DNA from: Paractinoplanes ferrugineus
Lineage (GTDB): Bacteria > Actinomycetota > Actinomycetes > Mycobacteriales > Micromonosporaceae
Reading direction: 5' to 3'
DNA: 64,000 nt
NCBI RefSeq assembly: GCF_016862195.1
Contig: NZ_BOMM01000022.1
Coordinates: forward strand, 62,001-126,000
Below, in pieces: positions 15,633 through 25,760 of this stretch (within the stretch, counting starts at the first letter, position 1; each line of letters opens with the position of its first letter). Position numbers and translations under genes: made by a program. The notes under the pieces are model-generated. The model ran no database searches. It was given only the letters and a program-made list of their open reading frames with translations, and was not told where the DNA came from.

Positions 15633-17048
15633 ATGAGATGGCGACTCGTGGCGGCCCTCGTGCTGGCCTCCGTGCTTGTGGCGCCGGTGCCGGCCCTGGC
15701 GGCGGCGGTCACCGTTACCAACGGCACTCAGTTCACCGACACCTCCGGCGCCGGCGTGCACGCGCACGGCGGGGGCGTGTTGCAGGTGGGCTCCTACTAC
15801 TACTGGTTCGGCGAGAACCGGAACAGCAACGACACATTCAAGGCGGTGTCCGCCTACCGGTCCACCGACCTCAAGACCTGGGAGTTCCGCGGCAACGTGC
15901 TGACCCAGTCGTCGGCGTCGGAGTTGCAGAACGCCAAGATCGAGCGACCCAAGGTCATCTACAACGCGTCGACCGGCAAATACGTGATGTGGATGCACAA
16001 GGAGAACGGCTCGGACTACAACGAGGCCAGGGCCGCGGTGGCGGTGTCGTCGACGGTCGACGGGACCTACACCTACCAGGGCAGTTTCCGGCCCAACGGC
16101 ACCTACATGTCGCGGGACATCACGTTGTTCAACGACAACGGGACCGCGTACATGATCTCGGCGGCCAACGAGAACTACGATCTGATGATCTACCGGCTGA
16201 ACGCCGAGTACACCGGGATAGCCGCGGTCGTCGGCAACTTCTGGCCGGGCGGCCATCGGGAGGCGCCGGCGCTGTTCAAGCGGGGCGGCACCTACTTCAT
16301 GCTGACCTCCGCGGCCACCGGCTGGAGCCCCAACCAGGCTCAGTACGCGACGGCCGCCAGCATCTCCGGGCCGTGGACCGGCTGGGCCAACGTGGGCGAC
16401 TCGACGACATTCGCCTCCCAGCCCGCCTATGTGCTGCCGATCCAGGGAACCACCACGACCAGCTACCTCTACCTGGGTGACCGGTGGGCGGGGGCGAGCG
16501 GCGGGCCGGTCAACAACTCGACGTACGTCTGGCTCCCGATCGCCTTCCCGTCGGCGACGAGCATGAGCCTGAGCTGGTCGCCGACCGTCACGATCGACAC
16601 CGAGACCGGCACCGTCACCGGCAGCACCGCCGCCTACTACCGCATCACCAACCGCAACAGCGGCAAGGTGATGGACGCGGTGAACGCCTCGACCGCCAAC
16701 AACGTCGAGATCAAGCAGTACGGCTGGAACGGCGGCGGCAACCAGAAGTGGGACTTCCAGGACGCGGGCGGCGGTTATCTGCGCCTCGTCAACCAGAACA
16801 GCGGCAAGTGCCTGGACGTGTCCGGCGCGTCGACGGCGGACGGCGCCAACATCATCCAGTACACCTGTGGCGGCGGCACCAACCAGCAATGGCAGTGGGC
16901 CGCGACCGGAAGTTACTACCAGTTGAAGGCGCGGCACAGCGGCAAGTGCCTCGACGTGGTCGCCTCGAGCACCGCTGACGGCGCCGACATCCAGCAGTAC
17001 ACCTGCGGCTCCGGCACCAACCAGCAGTGGAGCCGGACCGCGTCCTGA
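15633..17048 (+). CDS. secreted GH43 exo-beta-1,3-galactanase-like enzyme with CBM13
   Basis: The product has 471 residues. The ATG at 15633 gives a clean signal peptide (to about residue 25, ALAAA); the longer frame lacks one. The catalytic domain (about 30-320) resembles the galactan-cleaving GH43_24 group: GAGVHAHGGGVLQVG, YYYWFGENRN, KIERPKVIYN, GGHREAPALF. The C-terminal 135 residues are a ricin-type beta-trefoil (CBM13) with three QxW-type repeats (NQKWDF, NQQWQW, NQQWSR). Known relatives trim beta-1,3-galactan main chains of arabinogalactan proteins outside the cell. Regulation is probably by the divergent DeoR/LacI hybrid. Confidence 0.85.
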   Translation: MRWRLVAALVLASVLVAPVPALAAAVTVTNGTQFTDTSGAGVHAHGGGVLQVGSYYYWFGENRNSNDTFKAVSAYRSTDLKTWEFRGNVLTQSSASELQNAKIERPKVIYNASTGKYVMWMHKENGSDYNEARAAVAVSSTVDGTYTYQGSFRPNGTYMSRDITLFNDNGTAYMISAANENYDLMIYRLNAEYTGIAAVVGNFWPGGHREAPALFKRGGTYFMLTSAATGWSPNQAQYATAASISGPWTGWANVGDSTTFASQPAYVLPIQGTTTTSYLYLGDRWAGASGGPVNNSTYVWLPIAFPSATSMSLSWSPTVTIDTETGTVTGSTAAYYRITNRNSGKVMDAVNASTANNVEIKQYGWNGGGNQKWDFQDAGGGYLRLVNQNSGKCLDVSGASTADGANIIQYTCGGGTNQQWQWAATGSYYQLKARHSGKCLDVVASSTADGADIQQYTCGSGTNQQWSRTAS

Positions 17049-17059
17049 GACCGGGACCG

Positions 17060-17087
17060 CCGGAGCGGGAGGTCCCGCCCGCTCCGG
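17060..17087 (+). terminator. terminator hairpin after the galactanase gene
   Basis: A perfect 10-bp inverted repeat (17060-17069 with 17078-17087) starts 12 bp after the stop codon. Confidence 0.6.
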
Positions 17088-17124
17088 CCGTACCCCCGCT
17101 AGGGTGAACTGGATCGCACCGCAC

Positions 17125-17151
17125 CTATCCGGCGAACCGAAGACTCCGAAT
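17125..17151 (+). promoter_or_regulatory. SigK-like promoter before sigK
   Basis: CTATCC (17125-17130) and CCGAAT (17146-17151) are separated by 15 bp and end 7 bp before the sigK ATG. The same two hexamers with the same spacing occur before the fasciclin gene. The elements resemble the mycobacterial SigK promoter type (CCATCC ... CCGAAT), which implies autoregulation and a very short leader. Confidence 0.7.
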
Positions 17152-17158
17152 CACCCTT

Positions 17159-17755
17159 ATGACCGAGCAAAGCGCGAGCCGACATCTCTCCGTGGTCCCG
17201 GGTAGTCCCGGCGAGACCGACTTGCTCAGCGCTGTGGCGCGGGGTGACGAGAGGGCGTTCGCGAAGCTGTACGACCTCGTCGCTCCCCGGGTATACGGCC
17301 TGGTCAGGCGCGTTCTTCGGGACCCTGGGCAGTCCGAGGAGGTCGTCCAGGAGGTCCTTGTCGAGGTGTGGCGCACGGCCGCCCGGTTCGATCCGGCGCG
17401 CGGCTCGGCCACCTCGTGGGTCTTCACCATCGCGCACCGCCGGGCCGTGGACCGGGCCCGCTCGGAGCAGGCGTCGGCCAACCGGCTGCTGCGCACCGGC
17501 AGTGCCTCGATCGACACGCCCTACGACGCGGTGGCCGACGAGGTGGCCGGCCGACTCGAGCGCCAGCAGGTGCGCCACTGCCTGGACGGGCTCACCGAGT
17601 TGCAGCGCCAGGCCGTGACCCTCGCCTATTACCAGGGCAACTCGTACCCGCAGGTGGCGGAGTTGGTCGGCGCCTCGCTGACCACCGTCAAGGCGCGGAT
17701 GCGAGACGGATTGAGCCGACTGCGGGACTGCCTGGGAGCGGGGGTGCGAGCATGA
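17159..17755 (+). CDS. sigK: ECF RNA polymerase sigma factor SigK
   Basis: The product has 198 residues. Region 2 (FAKLYDLVAPRVYGLVRRVL ... EEVVQEVLVEVWRTAARFD, SATSWVFTIAHRRAVDRAR) and region 4 (LTELQRQAVTLAYYQGNSYPQVAELVG, TTVKARMRDGLSRL) are complete with no extra C-terminal domain. The YYQGNSYPQVAE style of region 4 and the adjoining RskA identify the SigK group. The stop overlaps the anti-sigma start by four bases (ATGA). A SigK-like promoter directly upstream suggests positive autoregulation once RskA is inactivated. In mycobacteria this factor drives secreted fasciclin antigens, and one lies two genes downstream here. Confidence 0.9.
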   Translation: MTEQSASRHLSVVPGSPGETDLLSAVARGDERAFAKLYDLVAPRVYGLVRRVLRDPGQSEEVVQEVLVEVWRTAARFDPARGSATSWVFTIAHRRAVDRARSEQASANRLLRTGSASIDTPYDAVADEVAGRLERQQVRHCLDGLTELQRQAVTLAYYQGNSYPQVAELVGASLTTVKARMRDGLSRLRDCLGAGVRA

Positions 17756-18480
17756 CCGCCGACATTCACGCGCTGCTCGGCGCGTACGTCTTGGATGCCG
17801 TTGATGATCTTGAGCGGGTCGCTTTCGAGCGGCACCTGCGCGAGTGCGCGGACTGCCGGGCCGAGACCGACGAGCTGCACATGGCGGCCGCCCGGCTGGC
17901 CGACGCGACCTGGTCGGTGCCGCCGCCGCGGCTGCGGGCGACCGTGCTCTCGCAGATCGCGTCGACCCGCCAGCTTCCGCCGGTCCAGCCGAGCGTGCCG
18001 GTCCGGCCGTCCACCTCGAGCTGGCGGCGTCTCGCCGCCGCCGCAGCCGCGGTGGTCGTGGTGAGTGGGTCCGTCGCGGTCATCCAGGAGCAGCGGGTAC
18101 GCGATGAGCGAGCGTCCGCCCAGCAGGCCCGGTCCGCCGAGGCCCGCATCCAGGCCGTGCTCACCGCCCCCGACCTGACCGTTCGCGAGCAGGCCCTGAC
18201 CGGCGGCGGCAAGGTGACCGTGGCGATGTCCACGCTGCACGGCGCCGGCGTCATCATGCTCGCCGCCTCCTCCGCGCCGGTCGACGGCAACGTCTACCAG
18301 CTGTGGACCCTGCGGGGCGGCACGCCCGCCAACGCCGGGGTGCTCGAGCCGGGGCAGACGGCGTCCGTGCGGATCGTCGAGAACATGGTGGGCGTCTCCG
18401 ACGTCGGCGTGACGGTGGAACCACCACACGGGTCAGTTCGGCCGACCACCGACATGATCGCCGATTTGAAATTAATCTGA
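17752..18480 (+). CDS. rskA: anti-sigma-K factor RskA
   Basis: The product has 242 residues. The N-terminal anti-sigma domain (about 1-70) has the zinc motif H-x3-C-x2-C in FERHLRECADC and would clamp SigK in the cytoplasm. One transmembrane helix follows at about 90-108 (LAAAAAAVVVVSGSVAVI). The outer domain (VTVAMSTLHGAGVIMLAASS, VYQLWTLRGG, ASVRIVENM, VTVEPPHGSVRPT) is the anti-sigma-K factor RskA domain. Regulated proteolysis of such proteins releases the sigma factor; the signal here is not evident, but the redox-type genes downstream hint at an envelope redox cue. Confidence 0.9.
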   Translation: MTADIHALLGAYVLDAVDDLERVAFERHLRECADCRAETDELHMAAARLADATWSVPPPRLRATVLSQIASTRQLPPVQPSVPVRPSTSSWRRLAAAAAAVVVVSGSVAVIQEQRVRDERASAQQARSAEARIQAVLTAPDLTVREQALTGGGKVTVAMSTLHGAGVIMLAASSAPVDGNVYQLWTLRGGTPANAGVLEPGQTASVRIVENMVGVSDVGVTVEPPHGSVRPTTDMIADLKLI

Positions 18481-18488
18481 TCTCCGAC

Positions 18489-18515
18489 CTATCCGCGGGC
18501 CGCTTAGCTCCGAAT
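18489..18515 (+). promoter_or_regulatory. SigK-like promoter before the fasciclin gene
   Basis: CTATCC (18489-18494) and CCGAAT (18510-18515) with a 15-bp spacer reproduce the arrangement before sigK. Flanking bases are shared too (CCTATCC and CTCCGAAT in both), so the match extends to 15 positions. Confidence 0.7.
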
Positions 18516-18551
18516 TACTGATGTTAGCCCGATAGATGGAGGTTGGACCTT

Positions 18552-19190
18552 ATGCGTGCAATTAAGCTCACCGCCGTCGCTGCCGCCCTTGCTTTCTCGG
18601 CCTCCATGGCCGCTTGTGGCGGCAGTGACGACAGCAAGGACACGACCGCGGCGGCGCCGACCACAACGACCGCGGCACCCAGCATGATGCCGTCGTCCGC
18701 CCCGAGCGACTCGATGGTCAACTTCGGCTCCGGCTGTGCGGCCGTGCCCACCGACCCGTCGAACAAGGGCAGCTTCCAGTCGATGTCGCAGGTGCCGGTG
18801 GCTACCGCGGCGTCCGGCAACCCGCTGCTGTCCACCCTGGTCACCGCGGTGAAGCAGGCCGGCCTGGTCGACACCTTGAACTCGGCCGACAACATCACGG
18901 TCTTCGCCCCGACCAACGACGCCTTCAAGAAGATCCCCGAGGCCACCCTCAAGAAGGTCCTTGCCGACAAGAAGACGCTGACCAGCATCCTGACCTACCA
19001 CGTGGTGCCGGGCCGGCTGACGCCCGCCGACATCGCCGGCTCGCACAAGACCCTGCAGGGCGGCGAGGTGAACGTCACCGGTAGCGGCATGGACTGGAAG
19101 GTCAACGACGCCTCGGTGGTGTGCGGCAACGTGCAGACGTCGAACGCCAACGTCTACATCGTCGACACCGTGCTGATGCCGAAGAGCTGA
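18552..19190 (+). CDS. fasciclin (FAS1) domain lipoprotein, MPT70/MPT83-like
   Basis: The product has 212 residues. The ATG at 18552 has GGAGG nine bases upstream. Residues 1-24 form a lipoprotein signal peptide with Cys in SMAACGGS, then a Thr/Ala/Pro-rich linker. A single FAS1 domain runs from about residue 65 to the end, with its two conserved boxes NITVFAPTNDAFKKI and LTYHVVPGRL. Mycobacterial MPT70 and MPT83 have this build and are the main SigK targets. Here the gene has its own SigK-like promoter and its stop shares a base with the next start, coupling it to the molybdoenzyme. A role in adhesion or envelope binding is inferred from the family. Confidence 0.9.
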   Translation: MRAIKLTAVAAALAFSASMAACGGSDDSKDTTAAAPTTTTAAPSMMPSSAPSDSMVNFGSGCAAVPTDPSNKGSFQSMSQVPVATAASGNPLLSTLVTAVKQAGLVDTLNSADNITVFAPTNDAFKKIPEATLKKVLADKKTLTSILTYHVVPGRLTPADIAGSHKTLQGGEVNVTGSGMDWKVNDASVVCGNVQTSNANVYIVDTVLMPKS

Positions 19191-20695
19191 TGATCCGCCG
19201 CGGGTTTCCCGGCGCCCTGGCCGGGATCATCGCCGCGGGCTTCGGGGTCGCGGCCGCGGAACTTCTTGCGGCCGCGACCCGGCCCGAGGCCGGGCCCCTG
19301 GTAGCGGTCGGTGCCGCGGTGATCGACGCGACGCCGACCCCGGTGAAGGAGCTCGCGGTCCGCGAGCTCGGTACCAACGACAAGCCGTTCCTGCTGAGCG
19401 TCGTCGCCGTGGTCCTGGCCCTGCTGGCGGCGCTGGCCGGCATCCTCGGCCGGCGCCACCGCCTCGCCGTCGTGATCGGTGCGGCGGTGCTCGGAGTGGC
19501 GGGCGCGGGGGCCGCGCTGTCCCGCCCCGCCGCCCGAGCCGGCGACCTACTACCCTCCCTGCTCGGCGCCCTGGTGGCGGGCGGGACCCTGTGGTGGCTG
19601 CTGACCCGGCTCACCCCCCGCGGATCGGCCGGCGAAGCCGGTCCGGTAGTCCTCGATCGGCGCAAGTTCCTGCAGGCGGCGGCCGTGGTGGCCGGTGCGG
19701 CAGCGGCGACGGCGGCCGGGGCGACCGCGATCAAAGGGGTGCGAGGGGGTGCGGCGGCGCGATCGCGGGCGGACATCCGGCTGCCCACGGCGGCCGACCC
19801 GGCGCCCGCCCTGCCGAGCGGGTTCACCCTCACCCCGAACGGCGACTTCTATCGGGTCGACACCGCGCTCACCGTGCCCCGGCTCGACCCGGACACCTGG
19901 GAACTGCGGATCCACGGGATGGTCGGCAAGGAGCTGCGGCTGTCGTTCGAGGATCTGCTGCGGCGCCCGCTCATCGAGCGTGTCATCACCCTCAACTGCG
20001 TGTCCAACGAGGTCGGCGGGCCCTACATCGGCACGTCGCGCTGGCTCGGCGTACCCCTCAAAGCACTGTTGGACGAGGCGGGCATCGACGCCGGGGCGGA
20101 CCAGATCGTGGCCCGCTCGGCCGAGGGCATGACCATCGGCACGCCGGTGATCACCGCCCTCGACGGTCGCGACACCATGCTCGTCGTCGGGATGAACGGC
20201 GAGCCGTTGCCGCTGGAGCACGGCTTCCCGGTGCGGATGCTGACCCCCGGCCTGTACGGGTATGCGGGGGCCTGCAAGTGGGTCACCGAATTGGAACTGA
20301 CCACGTTCGCGAAGTTCGACCCGTACTGGGTGGAGCGCGGCTGGTCGGCCGAGGGCCCGGTGAAGACGGCTTCGCGCATCGACATGCCCCGCCCGTTCGG
20401 CCGCCCGGCGGCCGGTCCGGTCACGGTCGCCGGCGTCGCGTGGGCCCAGCGCCGGGGCATCAAGGCGGTGGAGGTCAGCGTGGACGGCGGCCCGTGGAAG
20501 CCGGCCGAGCTGCTGCCCACGCCGTCGGTCGACACCTGGGTGCAGTGGCGGTTCCCCTGGCAGGCCACGGCGGGACCGCACTCCCTGTCGGTGCGGGCCA
20601 CCGACGGCACGGGGGCGACGCAGCCCGAGGCCCGGGTGACCCCGTTCCCGAACGGCGCCACCGGCTGGCACACCGTCGCCGTGACCGTCGGCTGA
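19190..20695 (+). CDS. membrane-anchored molybdopterin (sulfite-oxidase family) oxidoreductase
   Basis: The product has 501 residues. The N-terminal part has about four hydrophobic helices, then a Tat-like motif in DRRKFLQAAAVVAG. The SUOX-type molybdopterin domain begins near residue 215 (YRVDTALTVPRLDPDTWELRIHG). Its molybdenum-binding Cys is Cys270 in TLNCVSNEVGG, with GTSRWLGVPL, GFPVRMLTPGLYGY and CKWVTELEL around the cofactor pocket. A dimerisation (Mo-co_dimer, immunoglobulin-like) domain closes the protein. The enzyme should act outside the membrane, perhaps reducing sulfoxides or oxidising sulfite-like substrates. Coupling to the fasciclin lipoprotein (TGATG) puts it in the SigK regulon. 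Confidence 0.87.
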   Translation: MIRRGFPGALAGIIAAGFGVAAAELLAAATRPEAGPLVAVGAAVIDATPTPVKELAVRELGTNDKPFLLSVVAVVLALLAALAGILGRRHRLAVVIGAAVLGVAGAGAALSRPAARAGDLLPSLLGALVAGGTLWWLLTRLTPRGSAGEAGPVVLDRRKFLQAAAVVAGAAAATAAGATAIKGVRGGAAARSRADIRLPTAADPAPALPSGFTLTPNGDFYRVDTALTVPRLDPDTWELRIHGMVGKELRLSFEDLLRRPLIERVITLNCVSNEVGGPYIGTSRWLGVPLKALLDEAGIDAGADQIVARSAEGMTIGTPVITALDGRDTMLVVGMNGEPLPLEHGFPVRMLTPGLYGYAGACKWVTELELTTFAKFDPYWVERGWSAEGPVKTASRIDMPRPFGRPAAGPVTVAGVAWAQRRGIKAVEVSVDGGPWKPAELLPTPSVDTWVQWRFPWQATAGPHSLSVRATDGTGATQPEARVTPFPNGATGWHTVAVTVG

Positions 20696-20716
20696 CGGCC
20701 GGCACCGGCGGCTCTC

Positions 20717-21792
20717 TCAAGCGGACAGGCGACCGGTCGACGCCCGGACGGTGAGCGACGGGCTGATCACGACCCGGTGGGCGGGCCGGTCGGGATCGGC
20801 CAGCCGGTCGGCGACGAGCCGCACCGCGGCTCGCCCGATCGACCGGCGGGGCGGCCGCACCGCGGTCAGGGCCGGGCTGACCAGGCCGGCCACCTCGTCG
20901 TCGTAGGCGACCACCGACAGGTCGCCCGGCACCACCAGGCCACGCTCCTCGCACCGCTGGGCCAGGGCGATCGCCTCGGCGTCGGCGTGCACGAGCAGCG
21001 CGGTGGTGCCGGTCTCGTGGCACCGGTCGAGCACCGCGTCGAGGGCCACGGCGCAGGCCGGCAACCGCGCGTCCGGGACGAGTTCGGTGGCGATGGCGGT
21101 CAGACCACATTCGATCACCGCCTCCTGGAAACCGCGGCGGATGTGCGGCGTGGTCGGACTGTTCTCGGCGAGCACGGCTCCGACATGCGAATGTCCGAGA
21201 GAGACCAGATGGCGCACGGCCATCGCGGCACCCAGCGCGTGATCGGTGACCACCGACTCGAGAACCTCGTGGTGCGGCCCGCTCGACGCCGTCCGCTCCA
21301 GCAGGACGACCGGGATGTCCAGCTCGGCCAGCCACTCGACGGTGCGGGCCGAGGTGGGCGCGTCCAGTCGCGGCGTCACGATCAGCGCCGCCGCGCCCTG
21401 CTCGACGAGCCGGCTGAGCGGCGGGAGGTCGTCCGCCGAGTCGTACGACGAGCCGCGCAGCACGATCCGCATGTCCAGTTCGCGCGCGGCCTCCTCGGCC
21501 CCCCGCGCGACACTCGGGTAGTAGTAGTCGAGTGACGGCACCAGCATGCCGATCGACCCGCCCCCCGCCTCGGTCGCCTCCTCGACCGCCGCCGACGGCA
21601 GCGCCACGCCCCCGTGCACCCGCTTGACCAGGCCTTCCTCGGCCAGCTGGGCGATGTCGCGCCGGATCGTGACGGCCGCCGCGCCGAGCGCGTCGGTCAG
21701 ATCGGAGATGCGCAGCACGCCGTCGCGCTGCAGGGCCTCGAGCAGCCGGGCGCGCCGGGCGACCTGCAGAGGCCCGCGCTTCTCAGAGGTGC

Positions 21793-21796
<4 letters not shown>
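20717..21796 (-). CDS. hybrid regulator: DeoR-type HTH with LacI-type sugar-binding domain (uronate locus)
   Basis: The product has 359 residues, with the same architecture as the regulator at 14434-15504: DeoR winged helix (RARLLEALQRDGVLRISDL, AVTIRRDIAQLAEEGLVKRVHGG) then a LacI-like ligand domain (IGMLVPSLDYYYPSVARGA, AALIVTPRLD, GHSHVGAVLAENS, VVAYDDEVAGLVSPALTAVRPP). The start overlaps the heparinase-like stop by four bases, so it is the second gene of that operon. It most likely senses an imported uronate oligosaccharide or its breakdown product and acts on the palindromic sites between 23743 and 23770. Confidence 0.87.
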
Positions 21797-23697
<1,901 letters not shown>

Positions 23698-23742
23698 GCA
23701 GGCCTCCAGTTCACGACCGCAGGAGGATTGACGACTCCTGAT

Positions 23743-23770
23743 GTGATCGAACGTGATCGTATCAGATCAC
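23743..23770. promoter_or_regulatory. probable operator between the divergent uronate operons
   Basis: GTGATC (23753-23758) and GATCAC (23765-23770) form a perfect 6-bp dyad with a 6-bp centre. A further GTGATCG copy stands 10 bp upstream at 23743-23749, one helical turn away. The 185-bp region between the divergent heparinase and DUF2264 genes is also the most A/T-rich in this locus, as expected for promoters. Confidence 0.6.
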
Positions 23771-23882
23771 TTTGGAATCTATTCAGGATGAACATGGCGT
23801 TGACATGGCTGAATATGAGCGTTTTACTTCCCCGAAACCGTCTCTCCATCCCCAAGTCGCCGAGTTCCTCGGAGAGTGACGC

Positions 23883-25760
23883 GTGTCCGAGAACAGCCCC
23901 GACCACCCCCGCACCGACTGGTTACGCCTGGCCGACCGCATGCTGGCGGCGGCCCGCCGGCATGCCTCGCCCGGACATGCCCGCATCACGCCGCCGGGCG
24001 CCGAAGGCGGTTACGGACGCGCGATCGACGGACTCGAGGGCTTCGCCCGCACGTTCCTGCTCGCCGGCTTCCGCCTCGCCGGGTCGCCGGCCGATCCGGA
24101 CGGGCTCGCCGAGTGGTACGCGACGGGCCTCACCAACGGCACCGACCCGCACATGCCGGACCGCTGGACCCGGCTCGACGAACACGGACAGGCCAAGGTC
24201 GAGGCCGCGTCGATCGCCCTCGTCCTGGACCTGACCCGGCCCTGGATCTGGGACCGGCTCGAGCCCGCGGCCCAGGAACGGATCGTCGACTACCTGTCCC
24301 CGGCCGTCGGCGACCGCACCTATCCGCAGACCAACTGGGTGTGGTTCCGGCTGGTGGTGCAGACGTTCCTGCGCTCGGTGGGCGGTCCGTGGTCGGGCAC
24401 CGACATGCTCGAGGACCTGGCCACGCACGACAGCTTCCGCCGCGCCGACGGGTGGCTGGCCGACGGCCCGACCCGGGCCTACGACCACTACAACGGGTGG
24501 GCGCTGCACGTCTACCCGATCCTGTGGTCCCGCATGTCGGGTGCGGAAGACCTGGCGGCGTCCCGGATCGGCCGCTATCGGGCCGACCTCGACCGCTTCC
24601 TGCTGGACGCGGTGAACCTGATCGGTGCCGACGGATCGCCGCTGATCCAGGGGCGGAGCCTGACCTACCGGTTCGCCGCGGCGGCGCCGTTCTGGGCCGG
24701 CGCCCTGGCCGAGGTCCCGTCGCTGTCCCCGGGTCTGCTGCGGCACGCCGCCGACCGGATCGTCCACCACTTCGCCGACCGGGGCGCGCCGGACGCGGCC
24801 GGCCTGCTCGACATCGGCTGGCACGGAGCCTGGCGGCCGCTGGCCCAGTCCTACTCGGGACCGGGCTCGCCGTACTGGGCGAGCAAGGGCATGCTCGGTC
24901 TGGCCCTGCCCGCCGACCATCCGGTGTGGACGGCGCCGGCCGAACCGCTGCCGATCGACCGGGGCGACGTGCTGCGAGCCGTCGAGGCGCCGGGCTGGCT
25001 GGTCTCCGGCGTACGGGCGGACGGCATCGTCCGGGTGCTCAACCACGGCACCGACCACGAGGTGGCGGGGGCCGCGGTCGGCGATTCCCCGCTGTACGCC
25101 CGGCTCGGCTACTCCACCGCGACGGCTCCGCTGCTGGACGAGACCGGGTGGACCAACCCCGGGGACCAGTCGGTGGTGCTCGTCGGCGCGGACGGGCGGT
25201 CGACGCACCGGGCCGGTTTCCGATCCCTCGGTGCGCGCGTCGACGGTGCGGTGGGGGTGGCCGGCTCGACCGGACCGGTCCACTGGCTCGACCCGGCGCC
25301 GGTGCGGCGCGAGCACGGCGGCGGCCGGCCCGGTGTGGTCACGGTGGCCGGCGTGGTGACGGTGTACTCACTGGTCCGCGGCGCCTGGGAGATCCGGCTG
25401 GCCGCTGCCGACCGGGTGGCCACGCTGCGGATGAGCGGCTGGCCGGTGACCGGCGAACTGGCGTCGCACCTGATCCCGCTGGCCGTCGGCGGCCCGGACC
25501 CGGGTACGACTCGCGCGGGCCTCGAGGAGCGCGCCGACGCCGGCCCGCTGGGCAGTCCGACACGTGTGCCCTGGCTCGAGTGGCAGGTCGGGCCGGGCGA
25601 ATGGATCGCCGCCCTCGTCGCCCTCACCCGCGATCCGACACCCCCCGGTGCGGACGCGCACATCGACCACGGGCTGGAGGTCCGGGTCACCTGGCCCGAC
25701 GGCGTCCAGACCCGCACTCCCCTGGAAAACACCCGGCAACAGAACGGGAAGGAGAAATGA
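23883..25760 (+). CDS. DUF2264 family protein, uronate polysaccharide locus
   Basis: The product has 625 residues; GTG start with GGAGAG upstream. No signal peptide is seen. The first 390 or so residues match the DUF2264 (alpha/alpha) toroid layout (AIDGLEGFARTFLLAGFRL, YLSPAVGDRTYPQTNWVWFRLVVQTFLRSVGG, YDHYNGWALHVYPILWSRM, LIQGRSLTYRFAAAAPFWAGALA, SYSGPGSPYWASKGMLGLALP). The remainder is beta-rich (VVTVAGVVTVYSLVRGAWEIRL). The domain plan is that of polysaccharide lyases and family hydrolases. It leads the import operon, and its stop overlaps the binding-protein gene. An activity on uronate oligosaccharides is inferred from context only. Confidence 0.82.
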   Translation: MSENSPDHPRTDWLRLADRMLAAARRHASPGHARITPPGAEGGYGRAIDGLEGFARTFLLAGFRLAGSPADPDGLAEWYATGLTNGTDPHMPDRWTRLDEHGQAKVEAASIALVLDLTRPWIWDRLEPAAQERIVDYLSPAVGDRTYPQTNWVWFRLVVQTFLRSVGGPWSGTDMLEDLATHDSFRRADGWLADGPTRAYDHYNGWALHVYPILWSRMSGAEDLAASRIGRYRADLDRFLLDAVNLIGADGSPLIQGRSLTYRFAAAAPFWAGALAEVPSLSPGLLRHAADRIVHHFADRGAPDAAGLLDIGWHGAWRPLAQSYSGPGSPYWASKGMLGLALPADHPVWTAPAEPLPIDRGDVLRAVEAPGWLVSGVRADGIVRVLNHGTDHEVAGAAVGDSPLYARLGYSTATAPLLDETGWTNPGDQSVVLVGADGRSTHRAGFRSLGARVDGAVGVAGSTGPVHWLDPAPVRREHGGGRPGVVTVAGVVTVYSLVRGAWEIRLAAADRVATLRMSGWPVTGELASHLIPLAVGGPDPGTTRAGLEERADAGPLGSPTRVPWLEWQVGPGEWIAALVALTRDPTPPGADAHIDHGLEVRVTWPDGVQTRTPLENTRQQNGKEK

